From Clostridiales bacterium (GTDB lineage: Bacteria; Bacillota; Clostridia; UBA1381): 52,856 nucleotides of DNA. The stretch spans positions 1-52,856 of the forward strand of contig JAQXZB010000024.1 of NCBI GenBank assembly GCA_029226975.1, written 5' to 3'. Positions 8,856 to 17,020 of the stretch are shown here, one piece after another. The notes under the pieces were generated by a model. The model ran no database searches, had not been told where the DNA came from, and was given only the letters and a program-made list of their open reading frames with translations. Every line of letters starts with the position of its first letter. Position 1 is the first letter of the stretch. The position numbers and the translations under genes were made by a program.

Positions 8856-9455
8856 TTATTCCTCCTTTGCCGCTATGGCGTCTTTAACAATTTCATACAG
8901 TGCTCTTAATGCTCTTCCCCGGTGGCTGACGCTGTTTTTCTCGTCATCATCGGCGCGGGCAAAGCTTTTTGCAAGCTCGTCCGAGTAGAATATCGGGTCG
9001 TAACCAAATCCGTTTTCGCCGTCCGGCTCGGTAAGAATTTTTCCCAAGACCTCACCTCTGGCGGTTACCTCCGTTCCGTCCGGGAATACCATCGCCGCAC
9101 AGGTTACGAATTTTGCGCTCCGATTTTTTACGCCCTCCATCTCGCCCAAAAGCTTATTTATCCTCTCCGCATCTGACGCGCCCTCGCCCGCATACCGCGC
9201 CGAATGAACGCCCGGTGCGCCGCCTAAGGCCTCCACGCAAAGCCCGGAATCATCCGAAAGCACAATATCGTCCGTCAGCATTGCAACGGCTCTTGCCTTT
9301 ATAAGCGCGTTTTTCTCAAATGTATCTCCGGTTTCCTCGGCGTCAATTTCTATTCCCGCCTGCTCCTGCGATATAACCTTAATACCCAGTTCACCGAAGA
9401 TTTTTTCGATTTCTCTGATTTTGCCCTCATTTTTTGTGGCTGCAATAATATTCAT
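8856..9455 (-). CDS. rdgB: XTP/dITP (non-canonical purine NTP) pyrophosphatase
   Basis: A HAM1/RdgB enzyme that hydrolyses dITP and XTP to monophosphates and keeps deaminated purines out of DNA and RNA. At 199 aa it has family length. Motifs: the substrate-binding 'AATKNEGKIREI' at the N-terminus, 'ADDSGL'-type 'LSDDSGLCVEALGGAPGVHSARYAG', 'GENGFGYDPIF' and 'SHRGRALRAL'. Two ATGs are in tandem (9458 and 9455). The second stands at a better distance from GGAGG and gives MNIIAATKN. It is the first gene of the operon, behind a promoter at 9509-9537. Confidence 0.95.
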   Translation of the reverse strand: MNIIAATKNEGKIREIEKIFGELGIKVISQEQAGIEIDAEETGDTFEKNALIKARAVAMLTDDIVLSDDSGLCVEALGGAPGVHSARYAGEGASDAERINKLLGEMEGVKNRSAKFVTCAAMVFPDGTEVTARGEVLGKILTEPDGENGFGYDPIFYSDELAKSFARADDDEKNSVSHRGRALRALYEIVKDAIAAKEE

Positions 9456-9508
9456 CATTTCCTCCGATTCACACTTCCGTTATTAACCGCTCAGTGTATA
9501 TATTAGAT

Positions 9509-9537
9509 ATTCTACTACAATTTGCGCAATTTTGCAA
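9509..9537 (-). promoter_or_regulatory. Sigma-A promoter of the rdgB-nnr-alr-mazEF-comF operon
   Basis: On the minus strand TTGCAA (9532-9537), a 17-bp spacer and TAGAAT (9509-9514) lie about 55 nt before the rdgB start. The only other candidate for mazEF transcription would be internal, and I see none. Confidence 0.7.
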
Positions 9538-9568
9538 GCCTTTCTTAAAATTTAACCAAAAAACATCG

Positions 9569-9609
9569 AAAAAAATCCGGCGAAGCGCACTGCGCCTTGC
9601 CGGATTTTT
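9569..9609 (-). terminator. Intrinsic terminator after the SLH-clostripain gene
   Basis: A long hairpin with outer arms AAAAATCCGGC (9571-9581) and GCCGGATTTTT (9599-9609) and an inner GCGCA/TGCGC stem, followed by T-rich sequence on the minus strand. It lies 4 nt past the stop at 9613 and separates this gene from rdgB. Confidence 0.88.
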
Positions 9610-9612
9610 GAC

Positions 9613-12474
9613 TTAATTTGTCAATTCACCAAATCTTGACATCATCGCCGCCGTTTCGGCACGTGTTGCATTTGCAAGAGGAAGAAGCTTTCCGTCATTG
9701 CCCTGCATGATCGAATGTCCCACAGCCCAGCTCATGCCGTCTTGGGCATATTCAGGCACCTGTGCATTGTCATTAAACTGCGAAATGTCGCCGGAAATAT
9801 CAGTGTCAAGCTTCTTATAGCCCGAATATCTTCTGAGCATTACCGCCATATCCGCGCGGGTAATGTTCTTATCGGGCGCAAAGCTGTCCTCGCCCACGCC
9901 GGTTACAATACCCATTTCCTCTGCCCAGCCTATTGCCTTTGCATAATAAGCCTCCTTGTCAACATCACCGAAGCTTACCTCTCCGTCAAATCTGGGCTCG
10001 CCGTCAAAGCGATAGAGCATTGCCGCAAACATACCTCTCGTAAGCGGGGTATTGGGCGCAAACTCATTATCCTCAACACCGTTCATATAGCCATTGCAGT
10101 GCATATATGCCACATTGTCAAAGAACCAGTCCTTACCGGAAACATCGCCGAATATATCGCTTACGTCCTTAATTTCAAAGCTGCTCGTTATCTCGCCCTT
10201 TAAATCCTCTGCGTCCACAGTTACCACCGCCGTTGCCGTTCCCTTTTCGGTATTGTTTCTGTAGCTTACCGCAAAGTCCGCACTGCCGTAAAGCTCCTTG
10301 TCATTCCACATAACCGTCACCTGCGGCTCCACGCTTTTTCCGGTATAAATCTGGTCGGGAATGGGCTTTATGGTAAAGTCGTTTATATCCTGTGACAGAA
10401 TAACCGAACATGGCTCCGACAAATGTTCGGCATTCTTCATATCCGTAGCCCTGAAATACATATTGTATTTTACGTTCTTGCTGTTTACAAGCTCCGATTT
10501 TTTGATATTGAGCGCATAATCAACGTCCTCCTCGGAAGTGCTTATGCTTATCGGCGAAAGCACCGTATCATTGCAGGCGTATTTATAGCCTGCCACCTCA
10601 TCATCGCGGTGCTCGATAATGGTTGTGCGGAATTTCAGATTTTCATCGGCGCTGTAGCTTCTGCTCACTTCTCCGTCCGCATCCATATCATAAATAGCTG
10701 CAATATATGCATTTTCCGGCTCCTCATCAACGGCATAAAGCATCATCAGTGAAATGAAATCATTGCCCTCAACCTGTACGGGAATCATATACTGACTGTA
10801 ACCGTTCTGCGGTGTTACATTGCAGGTGAAAAATTCTCCGTCTATACTGTACCACTTTCCGTCAAAGGTTTCCTCAAAATAAACATTGTCCCAATCGGCG
10901 TTTACGTCGGCATTTCCCAAATCGTAAACCGTACTTGTTCCGTCCTCGTTCATTTTTTCGTAATGACATATGAAATCAACACTCTTAAGCGCCGTAGCGT
11001 CCTCCGGGTTTGTAATTTCCATATAGAAATGGCTTGTTTCCGTATTTATTCCGGTTCTTAGCTTACCCGTAAAGGTCTGCAGCTTATCGGTCTTTAAAAG
11101 TACGTCCTTTATATATTTACCGTAGCTTTCGCTTACGGCAATATCGTTGTATTCTTCCGCCATTTTTACGGTGCTGTCGGTATCGGAACCGGTATTTGAT
11201 GCTATTGTCGGATAGAAAAAGCCCATACCTACACATCGGTTAAGGGACGCGCCCGTTCCTCTGTAAAGAACAACCGGCTCCTTGCCCTGTACCTCTCCGA
11301 CAAAATACTCTCTGGTGCTTCCCGGCGGAGTTCCCAGCACTTCCAAAACCTCTGTCGCCGAGGGCAGCAGATCCTTCATATTATTTGCAAAATCATATAA
11401 ATCCATCACGCCGATTATGCCGTTGTAAACCGACTGAATCTCCTCGGCGCGGCGGGCAATCTTTGCATACAGCTCTTTATTGTCCAAAGCCGCAAAAAGC
11501 TCCTCGGACATTTTTGAAAAGGCTTCGTTAAGCTTGGGAATTCTCGACAAATCGGTCAGCGCAAGGGTAAGGTCCGTAGAATCCGACCATTCATCATCTT
11601 GGTTGTAGGTCTTTGCGAAGGCATCTACAATTCTTCTGCCTACATCGGCCGCGGCTGCCGTCTGACCTTTTTTATACGCCTCGTCAAAAACGCTCATCCA
11701 TACATAATTCCAGCCTGTACCCGGCTCAACCTCCTCTGATGCCACCATATAATCTCCGTACTTGGAAAGAACGGTCATTGTTTCAAGATTGGAGGTAAGG
11801 CAGGTGTCAAAGCCGAAAATATCCGTCTTTTTGTTTCTCGCCTCATAAAGCGCCTTTGCAAGCTCGCCATATTCTGTAACAGACATCATATTTTCGGTGT
11901 TTTCATCGCGTTCAAAACCGCCCAATGGGCCGCCGCCGTGATCCCACATTTCAAGCATAAGGTGATCCGAGGGCGCATATGTAAGCGCAAATTCCATAAA
12001 TTCACCGACGGTGCATACATCACCCATATCCAGGTTGCTGTCATATGTATAAATTAGGTTCATTTTATCGTCATCAACGCGGTAAATCTGCGTATGTTCG
12101 TTATCCGGCGTGATATAGGCATTCTCCTTTATCAAGCCCTCCTTAACGGCCTTCTTATCCGCTTCGTGGGGATTCCACGTTTTTGTACCGCCGGTCATTA
12201 CAAGTACGGTTACATTGTCCGGAATGTCCGCCGAAAGCATCTCAATCAAGTCACTTGTGGCAGCTCCGCTGCCGCTTTCAAGGTCTGTACCGCACATATA
12301 AACGCATACCGTCCAGTCGCTTTGCGGCAGTACCTTGATATTCTCTGCCGCGGGAATGGGCGATTCGCCTATTTTAATTGCATCGCTGCTTTTTGCGGCA
12401 AATACGGGCGCCGTTCCCGCCATCATTGCCGATACGGCAAGCAGGGAAACTGCCCTTTTCAAAAATCTTTTCAT
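9613..12474 (-). CDS. SLH-anchored clostripain-family (C11) cysteine protease
   Basis: A 953-aa exported protein. Residues 1-27 are a signal peptide (MKRFLKRAVSLLAVSAMMAG...). Residues about 52-400 form a clostripain (peptidase C11) domain: 'VCVYMCGTDLES', then the catalytic His179 in 'MWDHGGG' and Cys225 in 'GFDTCLTSN', the caspase-like dyad of this family. A beta-rich region follows. The last ~180 residues contain three S-layer homology repeats ('FGDVSGKDWFFDNVAYMHCNGYMNGVEDNEF' and two more), which bind pyruvylated wall polymer. I start at ATG 12474 (AGGAGATG upstream), not at the ATG 10 codons earlier. Role: surface proteolysis after Arg or similar residues, inferred from the family. Own promoter and terminator make it monocistronic. 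Confidence 0.88.
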   Translation of the reverse strand: MKRFLKRAVSLLAVSAMMAGTAPVFAAKSSDAIKIGESPIPAAENIKVLPQSDWTVCVYMCGTDLESGSGAATSDLIEMLSADIPDNVTVLVMTGGTKTWNPHEADKKAVKEGLIKENAYITPDNEHTQIYRVDDDKMNLIYTYDSNLDMGDVCTVGEFMEFALTYAPSDHLMLEMWDHGGGPLGGFERDENTENMMSVTEYGELAKALYEARNKKTDIFGFDTCLTSNLETMTVLSKYGDYMVASEEVEPGTGWNYVWMSVFDEAYKKGQTAAAADVGRRIVDAFAKTYNQDDEWSDSTDLTLALTDLSRIPKLNEAFSKMSEELFAALDNKELYAKIARRAEEIQSVYNGIIGVMDLYDFANNMKDLLPSATEVLEVLGTPPGSTREYFVGEVQGKEPVVLYRGTGASLNRCVGMGFFYPTIASNTGSDTDSTVKMAEEYNDIAVSESYGKYIKDVLLKTDKLQTFTGKLRTGINTETSHFYMEITNPEDATALKSVDFICHYEKMNEDGTSTVYDLGNADVNADWDNVYFEETFDGKWYSIDGEFFTCNVTPQNGYSQYMIPVQVEGNDFISLMMLYAVDEEPENAYIAAIYDMDADGEVSRSYSADENLKFRTTIIEHRDDEVAGYKYACNDTVLSPISISTSEEDVDYALNIKKSELVNSKNVKYNMYFRATDMKNAEHLSEPCSVILSQDINDFTIKPIPDQIYTGKSVEPQVTVMWNDKELYGSADFAVSYRNNTEKGTATAVVTVDAEDLKGEITSSFEIKDVSDIFGDVSGKDWFFDNVAYMHCNGYMNGVEDNEFAPNTPLTRGMFAAMLYRFDGEPRFDGEVSFGDVDKEAYYAKAIGWAEEMGIVTGVGEDSFAPDKNITRADMAVMLRRYSGYKKLDTDISGDISQFNDNAQVPEYAQDGMSWAVGHSIMQGNDGKLLPLANATRAETAAMMSRFGELTN

Positions 12475-12519
12475 ACACTCATCTCCTAATTTTTCAATAT
12501 TCAAAATTATTCCACCTTG

Positions 12520-12548
12520 ATTATATCATATAAAGACCGCCAAAACAA
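12520..12548 (-). promoter_or_regulatory. Sigma-A promoter of the SLH-clostripain gene
   Basis: On the minus strand TTGTTT (12543-12548), 17 bp, then a perfect TATAAT (12520-12525), 45 nt before the start codon. The -35 is weak, the -10 perfect. Confidence 0.7.
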
Positions 12549-12567
12549 TACAAAAATATAAATTTTT

Positions 12568-13467
12568 TCATTTTTTTCCGTAAAATTCCGGAATAAACTC
12601 CTTGTCCGCCGCCGAGCCATCCTGAATGAACACATTTTCCATGCCCCTGTCCATGCAGTAGTTTACCATCGCGTCATAATGCTTTGCATTAAGCTTTCTT
12701 GTAAGCTCCTCAAACTCCGCCGCATTTTTCATGGGCGTGTACTGGCTCATAAGACTTATATAGATATTGTTTCCGTAAGTTTCCCAAAGATAATCCATAA
12801 TCTTTTTTGTATCAAAAAGCAAAGACGGAAGCATCAGATGCCTGACGATTATCCCCCTTGTCATAATCCCATTTTCATTAAATACCGGCTTCCCTGTCTG
12901 TGAATACATTTCGGCAAGCGCCGCCGAGGCAAATTTAAAATACCCGGGAGCACATGAATATTTTTCGGCATACCTGTCCGAGAAATACTTCATGTCCGGC
13001 AAATACACATCCACATAACCCGAAAGAGCCTTAATCGTATCCGTCCGCTCATATCCGCTGCTGTTATAGACCACAGGAAGCTTCATTCCCCGTTCCTTTG
13101 CAATATCCAACGCCGAAATAATCTGCGGCACATAGTGTGTGGGCGTTACAAGATTTATGTTGTTTGCACCCTCCTCTTCAAGGCGCAAAAACTCCTCCGC
13201 CAGTTCCCCAACGCTTATTTCATAGCCCATATTTTGGGTGCTTATGCGGTAATTTTGGCAAAATACGCATTTTAGAGTACAGCCCGAAAAGAAAACCGTC
13301 CCGGAGCCGTTTTTTCCCGATATGCACGGCTCCTCCCAAAAATGCAGTGCGCTTCTTGCAATCCTTATCCTGTCATCCGCGCCGCAAAAGCCCTTTTCTC
13401 CCTCATGCCGCTTTGCGCCGCAGCGGCGGGGGCACAGCTCACATCCCATACAAAACGCCTCACTCAT
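12568..13467 (-). CDS. PflA/PflX-like radical SAM protein
   Basis: A 299-aa iron-sulfur protein of the uncharacterised group annotated as 'putative pyruvate formate-lyase activating enzyme' (COG1313-like). An N-terminal cysteine-rich segment ('CMGCELCPRRCGAKR', then 'GEKGFCG') precedes the radical SAM cluster motif CxxxCxxC ('GCTLKCVFCQN', about residues 61-68). 'FSGCTLKC', 'DVYLPDMKYFSDRYAEKYS' and 'IYISLMSQYTP' match this group. No glycyl-radical enzyme is encoded nearby, so a PFL-activating role is not supported by context. The gene is monocistronic, and its promoter is covered by a perfect palindrome (13475-13491). Confidence 0.85.
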   Translation of the reverse strand: MSEAFCMGCELCPRRCGAKRHEGEKGFCGADDRIRIARSALHFWEEPCISGKNGSGTVFFSGCTLKCVFCQNYRISTQNMGYEISVGELAEEFLRLEEEGANNINLVTPTHYVPQIISALDIAKERGMKLPVVYNSSGYERTDTIKALSGYVDVYLPDMKYFSDRYAEKYSCAPGYFKFASAALAEMYSQTGKPVFNENGIMTRGIIVRHLMLPSLLFDTKKIMDYLWETYGNNIYISLMSQYTPMKNAAEFEELTRKLNAKHYDAMVNYCMDRGMENVFIQDGSAADKEFIPEFYGKK

Positions 13468-13474
13468 GTCTTTT

Positions 13475-13491
13475 TATGGTATGATACCATA
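13475..13491. promoter_or_regulatory. Perfect 17-bp palindrome over the -10 box (candidate operator)
   Basis: TATGGTATGATACCATA is perfectly symmetric around its central base and covers the -10 box of the radical SAM gene, 8 nt before its start codon. Its position is that expected of a repressor operator. Binding protein unknown. Confidence 0.5.
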
Positions 13492-13509
13492 TTTATCCGA
13501 ATTTTTCAA
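13481..13509 (-). promoter_or_regulatory. Sigma-A promoter of the radical SAM gene
   Basis: On the minus strand TTGAAA (13504-13509), 17 bp, TATCAT (13481-13486). The transcript would have a very short leader. Confidence 0.65.
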
Positions 13510-13556
13510 GGCATTACAAAATATTGACCGCATATTTTTTGTACGGCAAAATAAAA

Positions 13557-13608
13557 ATTGCACGAATATGCCGACGCTTTTATACTTAAGCGCGCATATT
13601 CGTGCAAT
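13557..13608 (-). terminator. Intrinsic terminator of the saccharide locus
   Basis: Perfect 15-nt arms (ATTGCACGAATATGC at 13557-13571 and its complement at 13594-13608) with an inner CGCTT/AAGCG stem, followed on the minus strand by AATTTTTATTTT. It lies 15 nt past the stop at 13624 and ends the beta-helix gene. Confidence 0.88.
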
Positions 13609-13623
13609 ATGTGTTCCTGCTGC

Positions 13624-16600
13624 TTAATTAGCCTTAAAATAAGCCCAGCCGTAATCATTGGTACAGTTCATTACTGCCGCAGAGCTACCGTTTAATTCAT
13701 AGCCGTTTTCCTTTACGGTTATAACAGCGCCGTTTGCAACTGTATCCAGTCCCAGCTGTTCATTGTATAAATATCCCTCGCTCAGAATTCTTCCGCTTTG
13801 TCCGGGTACAATATTTTCAAGAGCAATGCCCGCAAAGCTGTCCGCACTGTCCTCAGCCGTCATGGGTCTTGCCTTTCCGTTTTCGATACAAACCGCCGCA
13901 AAGCGTTTTATCGCTGTTGTACTTCCGTTTTCAAGGACTCTTTCCTTATCTGTAAAGGTGGGATAGTATTCGTTTGCGGTAACATTGTATATATCGGCAT
14001 ATCCGTACTCCGAAATTGCCTCATTTATCTTGGCAAGCATATCTTCATTATTTACCGTAAAATAATTTTCATTAAATACGATATTCACTTTTTTTGACGC
14101 ATCGCCGTCAAAAATCAGAGTAAGCTCCTTATTTACATTGCTGCAGTTGTCAAGCCGTCTGCCGATAGTATTATATACATATGTACTTGTATCCGCACCT
14201 ACCAACGAGCCGGAAATATCCCACTCTCCGTAAGTGTATCCGCTTATTCCTCCGCCGCCGGGCTTTGCGGTACTGTTTCCGAACAAGGTCTGTGCCGCTG
14301 TACCGCTTATCTCAACCTGTGAATTGCTTTGGGTAGAATTGCTCACAATCCTGAGCGCTCTGCCCAAATTGTCGGGTTTGTAGCCGAGCGGATCACAGTC
14401 GTTTAAGATTATATCATAATCACGCCTTGTTGCATACTGCGTATGCAAATCCGTATTATTCCACGGGAAATCCGCACTTCTTATAAACAGTCCGTCAAAT
14501 GTACAGTTGTTAAGAACAACCAGGTCATCTGTTGTACTTCCAAGTGATTCAACCGTAATATCCTGTCCCTCTCCTGAAATCATATGACAGTTATTTAAAA
14601 TATTAACCTGACGTCTTGTGAAGTTCTTGTTATTATGTACATACCATGCCCGTTGCACCGACTTGAATGTTGTGTTTTCAAACACCTCTATAACTCCGCT
14701 TGCCGAGCCGTAGCCCCATGCGGTAGTCCACTGCCATACGTCATTGCGGTTTGTTCCGTAGCCGTTATCAATGTAATAATCTGTCGCACCTTTATTGCCG
14801 AAATGCTCTATATGACAGTTCTTAACATATCTCACAATATCCGGATTGCTGCCGCTGCCCTCGTCATGTACGGGATAGCGAAGATTTCTCGCCGTTATGG
14901 TGAGATTTTCCAATCCTCCGGTTGGTTTCATGTTGATTGTGGAGGACTTCATAATCTGATTTCGACCCTGTGCCGTTGCGGAGGTGCTGTCAGGCAGCTC
15001 ACCCTTGATTATACATTCGTCACTGCTTGTTCCTCTCAATGTTACATACGCTTTGGGAGTAAGGTCTATCTCCTCATAAGTACCGGGCGCAATATCTATA
15101 ATGTATCGCTTGTATGCACTGCTGTCGGTTATGGAATTGTTCGCCGCACTTATATTGTCATAGTCGCCGCTGCCGTCCTTGGCAACCTGTATATGCACCT
15201 CATCATAAGGTTCAAGCACTGTTTTGGATGCAATAGGGCAAAACGTGTTCATGTCCCATAAAAATGCCTTTAAACAATAATCGCCGCTGCCGTTATCAGG
15301 CACAGTGAGCTTTGTTTCAAGCGTTTTATATTCTGTATCCGATGCGGCCACATCAACAGCATCCATAGCAATCTCCACAAGTATACCTTCTTTGTACAGT
15401 GATTGAACAAGCGCAAGTTTTATGTCCCTGCCGGAGGTGTTTTGCAGCTTATCCGCAAATGCGCAAATTTCACCCGGCTCTATTGCGCCGCTGTCGGTTA
15501 TATCCCTCTCGGTATACTCTCCTCTGTCCTTTATCATGCGAATAACGGACGGTTTTTCTGCCGCGGCAGACAAATCCGTTACTTTAAAATTATCTATGTA
15601 TATGGGTGTTGCCGCAGCACTGTTGCATATTTCCACATACGGATTCCAGCAGGTTGTAAAGTTCACCGTCTTTTCTATATGTATCCATTGACCGGTTTGG
15701 GTATAGGTTCCCAAATCCTGCGCCCCGTCCCATACGGGATAGAATCTTATATATGCCTTGCCGCCCTCTGCGGTATATACGTCAAATTCAATTAAATATG
15801 TTCTGTTTATGTTATTCCCCTCTATACAGAGATTGTTAATTGATGTGTCCGTCATTTGCAGCTTAGCATTGCCCCATTGCTGTGAAACATCCATTTTAAG
15901 CACATTTTTGCCGTCAAATCCGGTCATAGACAATGTGCTCGCCCATGTTCCCGGCTTAAACAGCATACCGTTATCGCCGACATTTCCTTCTCTTTCAAAG
16001 TCATAGCTGATAACCACATTTTCGGCGGCGGTTGTAAAGGTACTTTCATACGGCTTAACCGCCGACCCGTCCGCACACTTTACCGCATCGGGAACATTTA
16101 TTGTATATGTCTCTGTGCCGTTTAAAGGCTTCTTTGTTTCAAGAGTTACAATCATTCCGTCAGAGTCAACGTTGTTTGTTGTTTCTACCGTTTCACCGTC
16201 TGCAGTTTTCAGACTGATATGTAATGCCGTACTCGAATCAATCGGACTGCTGAAGTAAACCTTTGGATATACGTATGTTGTAACATTCTCTGCGCCGCTT
16301 GCCGGAACTGTCTTTGAAACAGACGCATCCAAAACCTCTGTTATGGTTATTTCATCTATCGCAAAGCTGAGCGTATCACTATACGGCAGTACAAACGCAA
16401 GATAATGAGCTTTATCGGCCGATAATGACACAGTTTTACTGTAGACTGCGGTACCGCTTGCAAAATCCGCCAACATTCCGCCCTTTCGGTTTGTTGTTGT
16501 CTCGTTGGCTTCGTCCGGAACGGGTTTTTCATCAATACCCATTCGCATATACCGTCCGGTTCCGCCGGTTTTCTCCATAGTGAATTTTATCATATAGCTT

Positions 16601-16977
16601 TTCTCGCCGGTTCCCCCTGTTGTGGGAATACACATTCTCATAAAACTGTCTTGTAAAAGATTTACATTAAGCTTGCCGCTCGCTATATTCATTCCCTTTT
16701 CGCTCGGCACTCGTCCGTCACTATCACCGGTTTCACCACGAAACCACCCCGAAGCCCAGCTGCCGTCCGATGTGTAGAGAAAAGGTGCGGTTTGTCCGTC
16801 ATAACAGGAAAACGTCAGATCTCCAACATCTGCGTAGTTTCTCGTAACCTTTGTTTCGCTGTCAAAGGTATACTTTAAAACCTCAGTCCCCTCCGCCGCC
16901 AAAGCGGAGAAACACTGCCAGCTTGCAACAGACATAGCTATTGCGGTCAATGCCGAAATAATTTTATTAAATTTCAT
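13624..16977 (-). CDS. Secreted multimodular protein with a pectinesterase-like beta-helix
   Basis: An 1117-aa exported protein. Order: signal peptide 1-28; carbohydrate-binding-like beta-sandwich about 31-215; Ig-like domain of Big_5 type about 220-317 ('VSKTVPASGAENVTTYVYPKVYFSSPI'); second binding-like module about 320-470; the locus-specific module ending 'CLKAFLWDMNTFCPI' about 475-588; right-handed beta-helix about 594-890 beginning 'VAKDGSGDYDNISAA', the classical pectinesterase (CE8) opening. I do not find the CE8 'DFIFG' active-site motif, so catalysis is uncertain. The last ~110 residues ('FAGIALENIVPGQSGRILSEGYL') resemble phage head-decoration domains. I start at ATG 16977 (GGGAGATAAAT upstream). 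Its first ~590 residues are a tandem duplicate of the upstream gene (17021-18754), 43 nt away. Confidence 0.75.
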   Translation of the reverse strand: MKFNKIISALTAIAMSVASWQCFSALAAEGTEVLKYTFDSETKVTRNYADVGDLTFSCYDGQTAPFLYTSDGSWASGWFRGETGDSDGRVPSEKGMNIASGKLNVNLLQDSFMRMCIPTTGGTGEKSYMIKFTMEKTGGTGRYMRMGIDEKPVPDEANETTTNRKGGMLADFASGTAVYSKTVSLSADKAHYLAFVLPYSDTLSFAIDEITITEVLDASVSKTVPASGAENVTTYVYPKVYFSSPIDSSTALHISLKTADGETVETTNNVDSDGMIVTLETKKPLNGTETYTINVPDAVKCADGSAVKPYESTFTTAAENVVISYDFEREGNVGDNGMLFKPGTWASTLSMTGFDGKNVLKMDVSQQWGNAKLQMTDTSINNLCIEGNNINRTYLIEFDVYTAEGGKAYIRFYPVWDGAQDLGTYTQTGQWIHIEKTVNFTTCWNPYVEICNSAAATPIYIDNFKVTDLSAAAEKPSVIRMIKDRGEYTERDITDSGAIEPGEICAFADKLQNTSGRDIKLALVQSLYKEGILVEIAMDAVDVAASDTEYKTLETKLTVPDNGSGDYCLKAFLWDMNTFCPIASKTVLEPYDEVHIQVAKDGSGDYDNISAANNSITDSSAYKRYIIDIAPGTYEEIDLTPKAYVTLRGTSSDECIIKGELPDSTSATAQGRNQIMKSSTINMKPTGGLENLTITARNLRYPVHDEGSGSNPDIVRYVKNCHIEHFGNKGATDYYIDNGYGTNRNDVWQWTTAWGYGSASGVIEVFENTTFKSVQRAWYVHNNKNFTRRQVNILNNCHMISGEGQDITVESLGSTTDDLVVLNNCTFDGLFIRSADFPWNNTDLHTQYATRRDYDIILNDCDPLGYKPDNLGRALRIVSNSTQSNSQVEISGTAAQTLFGNSTAKPGGGGISGYTYGEWDISGSLVGADTSTYVYNTIGRRLDNCSNVNKELTLIFDGDASKKVNIVFNENYFTVNNEDMLAKINEAISEYGYADIYNVTANEYYPTFTDKERVLENGSTTAIKRFAAVCIENGKARPMTAEDSADSFAGIALENIVPGQSGRILSEGYLYNEQLGLDTVANGAVITVKENGYELNGSSAAVMNCTNDYGWAYFKAN

Positions 16978-17020
16978 ATTTATCTCCCTATTATAAGCTT
17001 TTAATCTGCCATGCACCGAT

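Noticed and set aside
14635-15261. 208-codon plus-strand open frame inside the beta-helix gene
   Set aside because: Shadow frame of a clear secreted protein; Cys-rich, no ribosome site, no recognisable motif.
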